Shown in pieces: positions 15,870 through 23,394 of a DNA stretch of 64,000 nt; positions within the stretch are counted from its first letter, which is position 1; every line of letters begins with the position of its first letter. The notes beneath the pieces are model-generated. The model saw nothing but the letters and a program-made list of their open reading frames with translations. It did not search any database and was not told the DNA's origin. A program made the position numbers and the translations under genes. Source of the stretch: DATBLE01 sp963841405 (GTDB taxonomy: Bacteria > Actinomycetota > Thermoleophilia > Gaiellales > Gaiellaceae); the NCBI GenBank assembly GCA_963841405.1, contig CAWJCM010000003.1:365425-429424 (forward strand). Reading direction: 5' to 3'.

Positions 15870-16415
15870 CTAGGCGGGGGCAGACGAGGCCTGCTCGACC
15901 GTCATGTGCTGCTCGGCCTCCTCGCGCGATAGCAGACCGATCTCGACGAGGTCGAGCGGGCTGATGAAGCCGTCGGCGATGCGGAAGCCGTTCGCCCTCA
16001 GGACCGCGTCGCGCAGAGGCACGGCCCATTGATGCTCGATCAGAAGCAGTGCCGCCGCCGTGTCGGGCGGGATGTCCTCGATGACGTCCCACGCATCCTC
16101 TTCGGAGAAGACGTGAATCCCCTCCTCGCCGGCCTTCGCGCCGGCGAGCGCGCCTGCCTCCAAGCCTTCCTCGCCCTCGATCCCGAGGCCGATGAGCGCG
16201 CCCACCGTCGAGCCGAGCTCGACCGCCTCGTCCCGCGTCAGATTGCTGAGGTGCTCGACCTCGATCTCCCCATCAGCGTCCTTGTGCACCGCCAATGCGT
16301 CGATGACGTTGATGGTGTCGCTCTGCTTGAGCTTCTCGAGCGCCTCGATGATCTCCCCTTGGAACTGCGGGTGATCGAAGCCCAAGACGATGAGCTGGAC
16401 AGGGCCAATGGCCAT
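15870..16415 (-). CDS. DUF1269/DUF6325-like protein
   Basis: 181 residues from ATG 16415, with GGAAGGA ahead of it. It opens IGPVQLIVLGFDHPQFQGEIIEALEKLK, a short alpha/beta module, then INVIDALAVHKDADGEIEV, followed by a Gly/Ala-rich pair of segments (STVGALIGLGIEGEEG, LAGAKAGEEG) and a last helical part LLLIEHQWAVPLRDAVLRANGFRI. This is the order seen in DUF1269-type proteins, which are usually linked to stress or membrane fractions. The glycine-rich part is the proposed membrane-associated segment. Function unknown. It shares direction and context with the two neighbouring small genes. Confidence 0.72.
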   Translation of the reverse strand: MAIGPVQLIVLGFDHPQFQGEIIEALEKLKQSDTINVIDALAVHKDADGEIEVEHLSNLTRDEAVELGSTVGALIGLGIEGEEGLEAGALAGAKAGEEGIHVFSEEDAWDVIEDIPPDTAAALLLIEHQWAVPLRDAVLRANGFRIADGFISPLDLVEIGLLSREEAEQHMTVEQASSAPA

Positions 16416-16551
16416 GGTGGTTCCTTCCTGTAGTGGTTCGCCTGTGTGAGACGAGTCCTGGCGACTCTCTCCATTCCCCCTCGTGAGCGCATCGCCCCGA
16501 TTGGATGAACCGCCGGACTTGTCAGCCGGCGGCATCACGAACGGGAAGAAG

Positions 16552-16803
16552 CTACGCCTCGAGCAGGTCTGCCTTGGGCCTGGCGATCATGTAGACCAAC
16601 ACCCCGAGCAGCGGGACGAAGATCACGAAGAGCGTCCAGGCCGCCTTCGCCCAACCCGAATGGTCCTGTCGGCGGAAGTTGTCGGCGAGGACGAGGATGA
16701 GCAGGTAGATGAAGATGACCCAGGCGAAGAAGATGAACATCGTCCACATAACGTCGAGGAACGGATAGTCCGCAGCGAGGAGCGTCGAAGCGAGAGCGGC
16801 CAT
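16552..16803 (-). CDS. Small PLDc_N-type membrane protein
   Basis: 83 residues with two hydrophobic helices (MWTMFIFFAWVIFIYLLILVLADNF and WAKAAWTLFVIFVPLLGVLVYMIAR) joined by a short RRQDHSG loop. This is the two-helix domain found at the N-terminus of cardiolipin synthase-like proteins (PLDc_N) and in many short actinobacterial proteins that also carry a SHOCT tail; here the tail is absent. Probably a membrane stress protein. A GGAGGTGG run precedes the ATG. Confidence 0.75.
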   Translation of the reverse strand: MAALASTLLAADYPFLDVMWTMFIFFAWVIFIYLLILVLADNFRRQDHSGWAKAAWTLFVIFVPLLGVLVYMIARPKADLLEA

Positions 16804-16962
16804 ACTGGTTCCACCTCCGGGATCGTTGCTGTCGGGGCAACCATCTCCGCGGGCTCAGCTCCGTGCGTCATCCGGTGTGGATGAGGCAGCTGGTTCGGTT
16901 CTCTTCTGGAGTTGCGGAACTGCTAGCGCCGGCCGCGCAGGCCGGGCTTGGCTTCGTCCATG

Positions 16963-17670
16963 TCAGCCCACAGCGTCCTGATCGCTCGATTCGCGACGGC
17001 GGAGATCCTCGAGGTAGACGAGCACGGCCCTCACGCGTCGGCTGACGTCCGGCGTCTGCTCGATCTGCAGCCGGCTGAAGATCGCATTGACGTGACGCTC
17101 GACCGCGCGGGTGGAAATGTTGAGCTCGCGCGCCACGGCCTCGTTGCTCTTCGCCTGTGCGATCAGGCTGATCACCTGGATCTCACGCGGCGTGAGGGCG
17201 TCGACCCGATCGCTGGTCCGCTCGGCAGACGAGGCCAGGACCCGCTCGATGACCGCGGAGTCGACGTATGCCCCACCGGCGACGACGGACCGGATCGCCG
17301 ACTCCAGCTGACCACGGTCAGTGACGCGCTCCTTCAGCAGGTAGGCGCGGCCGCTTCCTCCGGCCTGCAGCAGCGTCCGCGCGTACTCCGGCTCGGCGTG
17401 CTGGGTGAGGACGACGACCCCCACCTTCGGGTGACGCTCTCGGAGCATGCCTGCCAGCCGCAGTCCCTCGTCCGTCAGCGTCGGCGGCAGTCTGATGTCG
17501 GTGACAACCACGTCCGGCTTCAGCCGCTCGACCGCCTCTTCCGCCGCCGGAAGGTCGCCAACCGCATCGACGACGTCCGTGCCGTCCAGGCTCGCAATCA
17601 GGTACTGGACCCCTTCGCGGACGATCAGGTCGTCCTCCGCAAGGACGACGCGTACAGGGGGAGCGCTCAC
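16963..17670 (-). CDS. NarL/LuxR-family response regulator
   Basis: 235 residues. The receiver domain starts VRVVLAEDDLIVREG (acidic pair), with the phospho-acceptor Asp in DVVVTDIRLPP and the lysine in AYLLKERV. The C-terminal LuxR-type helix-turn-helix is LTPREIQVISLIAQAKSNEAVARELNISTRAVERHVNAIFSRL. GTG 17670 is the start because it overlaps the stop of the upstream kinase remnant (GTGA). The cognate histidine kinase is lost except for its last residues, so this regulator is an orphan unless another kinase serves it. Confidence 0.88.
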   Translation of the reverse strand: MSAPPVRVVLAEDDLIVREGVQYLIASLDGTDVVDAVGDLPAAEEAVERLKPDVVVTDIRLPPTLTDEGLRLAGMLRERHPKVGVVVLTQHAEPEYARTLLQAGGSGRAYLLKERVTDRGQLESAIRSVVAGGAYVDSAVIERVLASSAERTSDRVDALTPREIQVISLIAQAKSNEAVARELNISTRAVERHVNAIFSRLQIEQTPDVSRRVRAVLVYLEDLRRRESSDQDAVG

Positions 17671-17802
17671 TGCCGATCTGGGACGAGCGGATACGGCACG
17701 GTTCCGTAGACGGTAGCTCCGGCGCCGGGCGAGGACGAGATCGTCAGCGCTCCTCCTACCGAGCCGATTTCGGTCGCGCATGTTCACCATGCCGGAGCCC
17801 CG
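17667..17802 (-). pseudogene. C-terminal remnant of a sensor histidine kinase
   Basis: Upstream of the regulator the minus strand reads GSGMVNMRDR, then after a one-base insertion IGSVGGALTISSSPGAGATV and a short tail. This is the G2 box and final strand of the ATP-binding domain of NarX/DesK-type kinases (G-x-G-L-x-N-M-x-D-R-I...GG-x-L-x-I-x-S-x-P-G-x-G). Everything upstream is gone: the homology stops where the IS1182-type sequence begins, so the kinase gene was cut at the element border. Confidence 0.82.
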
Positions 17803-17810
17803 GTCCGAAG

Positions 17811-18680
17811 TTGCTCAGCGAGGCTGCCGAGGCGGACGCCGACGAAGACGAGCGGCTGGGCGAGGCGCGCGGCGACGAGCTGCCGGCCGAGCTCGTCGAT
17901 GCCCGCTCGCGGCGGGAGCGGCTGCGCCGCTGCAAGCAGCAACTGGAGCGCGCGCAGGCCGATGAGGAGGCCGCTTACCAGGCCAACCTCGCCTGGCGAG
18001 CCGCCTGGGAGGCCGAGCACGGGCGCCGGTTGGCCGGTCGGAAACCGACCCCGCCCGATCCCTCCGCGCTCGCCGAGCGAAAGATCAACACGACCGACTC
18101 CGACACGCGGCTGATGAAGCGGGCGGGCGGCAAGTCGGTGCAGGGCTACAACGCTCAGGTTGTCGCGAGCCCCGAGCAGGTGATCATCGCCGCCGACGTG
18201 ACCCAATCGCACAACGACTCAGACCAGCTCGAACCGATGGTCACGCACGCGGTCGAGACGCTGCGGGAGGCCGGCATCGAGGAGCCGATCGGGATCGTGC
18301 TCGCCGACGGCGGCTACTGGAACTCGCCCGCGATCAGCGAGGTGCGCCGACAAGCGATCAACGCGCTCGTCCCCACCCAGGACCGACGCCGCATCGCCCC
18401 AGGCAAGCTCTCACCTCGCCAGGGACAAGAAGCACAGCGGATCGAAGCCGTGCTCTCGACGCCCGAAGGACAGGCGCTCTACCGACGACGGCAGCAGATC
18501 GTCGAACCCGTCTTCGCGCACACGAAGCTGATCCGACGCAGCGACCGCTTCCTCCGCCGCGGCCTCGCCGCCTGCCAGGCCGAGTGGCGGCTGATCGCCG
18601 CCACCCACAACCTGCTCAAACTCTGGCGCGCCGGCCTCGCTCAAGCGCAAGCGACGATCGGGAAACCGCTGACCACCTGA
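17811..18680 (+). pseudogene. IS1182-family transposase, 5'-truncated
   Basis: 289 codons of a transposase whose N-terminal part is missing. Visible are TDSDTRLMKRAGGKSVQGYN, the second Asp in LADGGYWNSPAI, and the Glu region RRRQQIVEPVFAHTK, typical of the C-terminal DDE half of IS1182 proteins (normally about 450-550 residues). A coiled, charged insertion lies near the start. The right end of the element is probably near 18790, where CTTTGTGCAACAGCC resembles IS1182 termini. The left part is lost at the kinase junction near 17803, so it cannot move on its own. Confidence 0.85.
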
Positions 18681-18850
18681 CGCGGCCGCGTCGCCGCGCG
18701 GCGACCTGCGCCTCGACCGGACGAGCGATCCGCGCCGGCCACCGCGAACAGTAGAAAAGCCCCGCTCCAAGGCTTTGTGCAACAGCCTCCTGAGCCATTC
18801 GAGGAACGGTGCAGCTCCCTTCGACTGATCTGCCCCTCGGTTTGAGTGTC

Positions 18851-19255
18851 TCAGCTCTTCTGGGCGAAGATCGCTCCGACCCCGGTGTCCTCTGTGATCG
18901 TGAACGTGCACGGGTTCCCCTGTCCGATGCACGCTGGCCCGGTCCAGCCGGCGAAGCTGAAGCCTGAACTGGGGTGGGCGGTCAGCGTGACCTCTTGCCC
19001 CACGTCATACGGCCGCAGGCAGGCGAGCGGACAGTCGACGTAGTACGGCCTGCTCCGCACATACCCTGGTGTCGCTCCCACGGGCAGGGCGCCCACGCTC
19101 AGCAGCACCGCACCCGGCCACGTGTACACGTCGTAGGACGGTGGGGACTCCGCCCCCACCTTGGTCGCGAACCCGCCGGCGAGAGCGAGCGCCACGATCA
19201 CAACGAGGATGAGCCGGATCGTCCCTCGGCGCCTGTCTTCCGAAACCGACGTCAT
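18851..19255 (-). CDS. Secreted protein with one InlB-type beta repeat
   Basis: 134 residues. A basic start then the hydrophobic stretch LILVVIVALALAGGFA gives a signal peptide or anchor. The C-terminal half, VTLTAHPSSGFSFAGWTGPACIGQGNPCTFTITEDTGVGAIFA-like in content, matches the divergent InlB B-repeat (bacterial repeat domain), with the G-W-x-G core and a likely disulfide between its cysteines. Such modules occur on surface-exposed proteins. A single repeat is short for the family. The IS1182 fragment ends just downstream. Confidence 0.7.
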   Translation of the reverse strand: MTSVSEDRRRGTIRLILVVIVALALAGGFATKVGAESPPSYDVYTWPGAVLLSVGALPVGATPGYVRSRPYYVDCPLACLRPYDVGQEVTLTAHPSSGFSFAGWTGPACIGQGNPCTFTITEDTGVGAIFAQKS

Positions 19256-19467
19256 CGCAGGCCTCCTTCATCGTTCGGGGCGCCCAAACACCGACAATCC
19301 TGGACGACTCCGACCCTACACCGTCCAGGCGACGGCGAGAGCGGCTCTAGATCAGCGCGAAGACGCCGCGCGCGTAAGAGCCCACCGCACCGGACTCTCT
19401 GGCGAGCCCGGACAGCCCCCGGGGTCAAGCCGAGCCAATCCTTGCGGGCCAGGGCAGCTGTCGGGAG

Positions 19468-19710
19468 TTACAGCCGGGGTGCCCCGCCGACGCTCTCCGG
19501 GGTTGGCGCCCACGGTGGTGCGATCCGGCCCGGCTCGATGTGCAGCAACTCGCACAGGCGCAGATAGCCGGCTGCCCGGTCGTTGTTCGCCGGCGACAGG
19601 CCGATCCCGAAGTCCGCGTACTCGGTCGCGATCGACGCCGGATCGCCGAGCCTGGTCTCCAACCCGTACCCCCGACGGGCTTTCGGCCACACTTCACGGG
19701 ACCACGGCAA
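19468..19710 (-). CDS. Possible hypothetical protein fragment
   Basis: The minus strand carries an 80-codon frame containing RLGDPASIATEYADFGIGL and YLRLCELLHIEPGRIAPPW, which has protein-like composition unlike the Arg/Ser-rich shadow frames around it. I do not recognise the family. There is no clear ribosome-binding site, and the surrounding 500 bp are otherwise empty, so it may be the C-terminal remnant of a lost gene. Confidence 0.3.
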   Translation of the reverse strand: MPWSREVWPKARRGYGLETRLGDPASIATEYADFGIGLSPANNDRAAGYLRLCELLHIEPGRIAPPWAPTPESVGGAPRL

Positions 19711-19852
19711 CCGGTGTCCTCCAGGACACCACCATGTGCCCGGGCAAGAAGTTCACCTGGAGGGCGCACCGGGTGTCCTGACGTCGCGGCGGCACCCGCA
19801 AAGTCGCAGCTGAATCTCAGGCTTGTGGGCGGACGGCGGCCGGAGGAAGATT

Positions 19853-20090
19853 GTGCGGTTGGACGCATACGAGTTAGTCGAGCGTGCTGAGCGGGAGCTA
19901 GCCGAGGGCAGCCGATCGGCGCCAAAGACGATCGAGCGCGCCCGCCGCGCATTTCTCAAGCAGCGCGACACAGACGGCCTCGAAATCTTGCTCGAGCTTG
20001 GCCGGAGGAGGTGGCGGACCGGATCCGGCGCGTGCTCGAATTCGTGCGGACGCGCTCAGGTGGTGCAGACCCGGTGATACCTGGGCACGG
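19853..20090 (+). pseudogene. Small hypothetical protein with a frameshift
   Basis: From GTG 19853 the frame reads VRLDAYELVERAERELAEG and on to RDTDGLEILLEL, helical and protein-like. It then turns into Arg/Trp-rich sequence, while the next frame continues sensibly with PEEVADRIRRVLEFVRTRSGG. A single frameshift near 20005 explains this. Function unknown. Confidence 0.4.
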
Positions 20091-20123
20091 CCGCGCCCAT
20101 GGCTCAACGAAGCCAACCGAACA

Positions 20124-20155
20124 AGAAGGGGAGGCCGGTTCCGGCCTCTCCTTCT
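20124..20155. terminator. Strong hairpin terminator
   Basis: AGAAGGGGAGGCCGG pairs with CCGGCCTCTCCTTCT around TT with one wobble pair. It follows the frameshifted small gene on the plus strand and could also serve a minus-strand remnant to its right. Confidence 0.7.
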
Positions 20156-20618
20156 CTCTGGGAAAGGGCTGGGTCCGATTCTGGTTAGGGCTTGACCACG
20201 TTGTGGAGTTCGATGACTTCCTGCGCGATCTGTGCAGGGATGTCCTGAGCACGGTGGCGAATCAGAACGGCCAAAGCGTCTCCCCTCGTAAGTGCCGGAT
20301 GCGCCCACCGTCACACATCGAGAGCCGGTCTGTCTCACTAGGTGAGGATGCGGCCGAAGCAGTCGACCTGCTGGTGTGGCTGAGGAGGCGGCCTCCTGGG
20401 CCGTCACCAGGTGCGACCTCCTGGTCGTGACCCAGAGGCCGGAGGGCCGGCGACCACCTTGTCAGTCCGCAGTCCCTCGTCACCGTTCCCGTGACCAGAA
20501 TCACCGACGGTGGGATTTGGCAGCCGCTTGAGCCCACGAGTCATGACGACCGCACGGCCGGACCAACACAGGGCCGGCGGCCGCGGCGTGCATCGGCCGA
20601 CGCGTAAGGTGGGTCCTC
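20156..20618. other. No intact gene; possible minus-strand remnant
   Basis: Only one protein-like run is visible: on the minus strand, ending at 20186, the frame gives LAVLIRHRAQDIPAQIAQEV and ELHNVVKP before the stop, roughly 40 codons with no start. It could be the tail of a lost gene. The rest up to the MFS gene shows nothing I can support. Confidence 0.3.
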
Positions 20619-22268
20619 GTGGCCTCTCCGAGGGTGGACGAGAAGGCCGAGATGGGTGGGCTGGCACGCGGCACGGTCGTCGCGCTCCTCGCGATGTCGC
20701 TCGCTGTCTTCGTGGTGGCGATCGACTTCTCGGCCCTCTCGGTGGCGCTGCCGAGCATCGAGGCGCGATTCGACTCCGACGTGAGCACCGTGCAGTGGGT
20801 CATCAACGCGTATGCCCTTGTGTTCGGAGTCTCGATCGTGACCGGCGGCCGCCTCGCCGACCTGTTCGGACGCAAGCGGCTCTTCCTGATCGGGGCTGCG
20901 ATCTTCGCGGTGTTCTCCCTGCTGGGCAGTGCCGCACCGGAGATCGGCTGGTTGATCGGCGCTCGCGGTCTGACCGGCATCGGCGGCGCGATCATGTGGC
21001 CTGCGACGCTGGGCATGACGTACGCGCTGCTTCCGGGCGAGAGGGCCGGGCTCGCGGGCGGCCTGATCATCGGTTCAGCCGGCTTCGGAAACGCCGCCGG
21101 TCCGCTGCTCGGCGGCATGCTGACCGACTGGCTGAGCTGGCGCTGGGTGCTCATCATCAACGTGCCGATCGCCGCGGTCGCCGCTCTCGTCGTTTGGCGA
21201 ACCGTCCCCGAGAGTCGCGGCGAGACCGAGGAGGGGCACGTCGACTACCTCGGCATCGCCACGCTGTCGCTGGGTCTCGTCTCGCTGTTGCTCGCCCTCG
21301 ATGTCGGATCGGAGACCGGCTGGGGCTCGCTCCCGGTGGTCTGCCTCTTCCTCGCCTCTCCTCTGCTGCTCGCCCTGTTCGTCCGGGTCGAGCGCCGCGG
21401 CGGCGAGGGAGCTCTGCTTCCGCCCGATGTCCGCCGGAGCAGGCCGTTCCGGCTCGTCTGCCTGTCGGTGCTCCTGGTCTCCCCGACCTTCTTCGCGGCG
21501 CTCATGTTCCTGCCGCAGTACCTCCAGAAAGTCCAGGGCTATTCGGCGCTGGGAGCGGGAGCGGGCCTGCTCCCGTTGATGCTCGTCTTCGCTGCCGTCT
21601 CGTTCTGGGCCGGAACGCTCTACGACCGGCTCGGGGCGAAGCCGATCATCTCCGCCGGCGCCCTTCTGATCTGCGCGGGCCTCTTCCTCAGCTCGCTCGT
21701 CACGACCCACTCGACGTACGTCGCGCTCGTTCCCGGCATGGTGGTCATGGGCATCGGCATCGGCCTCTACTACTCGTCGGTAACGACGTCGGGGGTGACG
21801 GCACTCGATCCGTCCCGTTCCAGCCTGGCAGGCGCGATCGTGTACATGGTGCAGGTCGCCGGCGGCTCGATCGGGCTCGGCCTGACCACCGCGGTCTTCA
21901 CCGGCATCTCCCATTCCCACCTGCGGTCGGCCGCGGCGGATCACGGCATCGCGGCCAGCGGGAAGGACCTCGACACCGTGCACGGCATTCTGGCCGGCAC
22001 GGATTCCGCGCAGCAGGTGCTGGCCACGTTTCCGGGCGACGTCGCCGCAGAGCTCGTCTCCCTCGCGGACGACGCGTTCGTGGCGGGTATGCAGTGGGCA
22101 TTCCGCGTGGACGCCGCGCTCGCGTTCGGCGGGTTCCTGGTCGCGCTGTTCTTCGTCGGCGGGTCGCTGCGCGGGCTCCGCATCCGTCAGCGTCGGCCGG
22201 CCCGGCAGGGGGGCGGCGCACCAGGCAGGCGATGTCCAAACGTGAAAGGTCGAGAGCCGCAACGGTGA
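20619..22268 (+). CDS. MFS drug exporter, DHA2 (14-helix) type
   Basis: 549 residues with about 14 hydrophobic segments. Family motifs: motif A as GGRLADLFGRKRLF after helix 2, the DHA2 N-terminal DFSALSVALPSI, TVQWVINAYALVFG, and the antiporter motif C region GNAAGPLLGGMLTDWLSWRWVLIINVP. These proton-driven exporters (EmrB/QacA relatives) remove drugs or biocides across the cytoplasmic membrane. It starts with GTG; AAGGTGGG lies a few bases ahead. No regulator is adjacent. The C-terminal tail is basic and longer than usual. Confidence 0.88.
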   Translation: MASPRVDEKAEMGGLARGTVVALLAMSLAVFVVAIDFSALSVALPSIEARFDSDVSTVQWVINAYALVFGVSIVTGGRLADLFGRKRLFLIGAAIFAVFSLLGSAAPEIGWLIGARGLTGIGGAIMWPATLGMTYALLPGERAGLAGGLIIGSAGFGNAAGPLLGGMLTDWLSWRWVLIINVPIAAVAALVVWRTVPESRGETEEGHVDYLGIATLSLGLVSLLLALDVGSETGWGSLPVVCLFLASPLLLALFVRVERRGGEGALLPPDVRRSRPFRLVCLSVLLVSPTFFAALMFLPQYLQKVQGYSALGAGAGLLPLMLVFAAVSFWAGTLYDRLGAKPIISAGALLICAGLFLSSLVTTHSTYVALVPGMVVMGIGIGLYYSSVTTSGVTALDPSRSSLAGAIVYMVQVAGGSIGLGLTTAVFTGISHSHLRSAAADHGIAASGKDLDTVHGILAGTDSAQQVLATFPGDVAAELVSLADDAFVAGMQWAFRVDAALAFGGFLVALFFVGGSLRGLRIRQRRPARQGGGAPGRRCPNVKGREPQR

Positions 22269-22349
22269 GACGGGTGGCCGGACGTGGCCGTGTTCGGTGT
22301 GGGGTCCAAGGGGGTACGCGCTTTCTGATCGCAACGAAGGAGGTTGACG

Positions 22350-22472
22350 ATGGCCGTGTTTCTGGGTGCGTTTCCGGTGCTCCCCGGCAAGGAGGACGAC
22401 GCGCGTACGTTCGCACAGGAGACGCAGAGATCTGTCGAGGGCGGACCCTTGACGGCCGGCCGTAGAACCTGA
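22350..22472 (+). pseudogene. 5' stub of a hypothetical gene with a strong RBS
   Basis: AAGGAGG stands seven bases before an ATG, and the frame begins MAVFLGAFPVLPGKEDDAR, a sensible protein start (a small alpha/beta domain of the dimeric-barrel sort is my guess). After about 30 codons it turns low-complexity and stops. The good start and abrupt decay suggest a gene cut off at its 3' side near 22430. Confidence 0.5.
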
Positions 22473-22854
22473 TCTTGGTCCGCGCGATCCTGACGAGAAT
22501 TGTCGGCGTGTCCACCATCGGACCCTGACGCTCGGCCGCAGCTGCAAGAGAAGACGGGCGCCGGCGCTCCGCGCCGACCCGGACCCAGGCCGCGCCGGCC
22601 GCGCCGCCCCTGCCGGGGCGCCGCGCGCACGCCGCGGGCCGGGGCATCCGGTCTGATCGAGTTGCTTGGACTGATCCTGCTTGGCCTGTTTAGGCCGGGG
22701 GTGCTCGCTCCCACGGCTAAACTGGGCGACCGGGGGGACGCTAACGGACTCGCCGCACGCGGACAAGTCCAAATCGCATCACGTCGGGCCAGCCTTCGAC
22801 CCGGCGTTACCTCAACTCGTCAGGCGATATTCCCGCTTCGTCTCCCTGTACCGC
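22473..22854. other. No gene recognised
   Basis: Frames across this stretch are Arg/Pro/Gly-rich. It lies between the truncated stub and the integrase remnant and is probably the scar of lost element DNA. Confidence 0.45.
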
Positions 22855-22963
22855 GTCCGCGTCGGTGCAGACGATCCTCTCGACCTACGTCCACAACGTG
22901 GAGAATCAGTACGACGACTCGGCCGACGTGCTCGATGCCGCTCTCGCGGTGGCAGACCGATGA
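22855..22963 (+). pseudogene. Tyrosine recombinase (integrase) C-terminal remnant
   Basis: The last 36 codons before TGA read ASVQTILSTYVHNVENQYDD and continue with an acidic tail. This fits the end of phage-type integrases, where G-H-S-S-V-Q-T-T-L-x-T-Y-x-H holds the catalytic tyrosine. The rest of the gene, including the R-H-R residues, is absent. It lies 230 bp from a duplicated tRNA-Val 3' end, as an integrase beside its attachment site would. Confidence 0.7.
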
Positions 22964-23112
22964 AGGCCGACCGACCGCGGTGCAAGTGTCACGACCTGCC
23001 CATGGTGAAGAACGGGCACTACGCCGATGGCTCGCAGAGGTGGGAGTGCTCGAACCGGGTGCGCTTGAAGTACCGCTTCTACCGAGCCCGCTACCACGGT
23101 CAGAACACGTAG
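22960..23112 (+). CDS. 50-residue putative zinc-binding protein
   Basis: It starts with an ATG overlapping the integrase stop (ATGA). Visible features are C-K-C-H near residue 8, MVKNGHYADGSQRWEC and a basic tail, so three cysteines and two histidines could hold one zinc in a short ribbon like those of transposase InsA or HNH proteins. The coupling to the integrase tail suggests an element-borne helper. I do not recognise a defined family. Confidence 0.5.
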   Translation: MKADRPRCKCHDLPMVKNGHYADGSQRWECSNRVRLKYRFYRARYHGQNT

Positions 23113-23143
23113 ATCTGACCTACGTCTGACCCAGGCACGAAAA

Positions 23144-23165
23144 GAGGCCCTCTTCGGAGGGCCTC
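23144..23165. terminator. Hairpin terminator
   Basis: GAGGCCCTC and GAGGGCCTC pair around TTCG, an extra-stable tetraloop. It follows the 50-residue ORF on the plus strand and precedes the tRNA fragment. Confidence 0.7.
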
Positions 23166-23191
23166 AGTGCTTTCAGATGGCTTGTCTATGA

Positions 23192-23235
23192 GATGGGCGG
23201 TACTGGGCTCGAACCAGTGACCCCCAGCTTGTCGA
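23192..23235 (-). repeat. Duplicated 3' part of tRNA-Val: putative attachment site
   Basis: These 44 bp are identical to 28189-28232, which hold the 3' half of the complete tRNA-Val gene from the anticodon loop to the discriminator base. The copy lacks the 5' half, since identity stops just inside the anticodon stem. Such a partial tRNA repeat is the usual mark left by integration of an element at a tRNA 3' end. The two copies bracket 5.0 kb, with the integrase remnant just outside on the left. Confidence 0.72.
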
Positions 23236-23394
23236 CTTGGTGCGACCGTTCGCGTCAGTTCGCTTGCGTTCGCTCAGATCCGATGGTTGAGCCGAATCCG
23301 GTCGGCGACCGAACGCCTGAGCGAACCCGAACGAACGGTGATCCTTGCCATTCTTGCCACGCGGTCCCGGCCGGGTGTAACCCAAGATCCGCGT

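Noticed and set aside
20510..22465. A 651-codon frame overlapping the MFS gene
   Set aside because: Arg/Pro-rich shadow of the MFS exporter, which has helices and motifs in the other frame.
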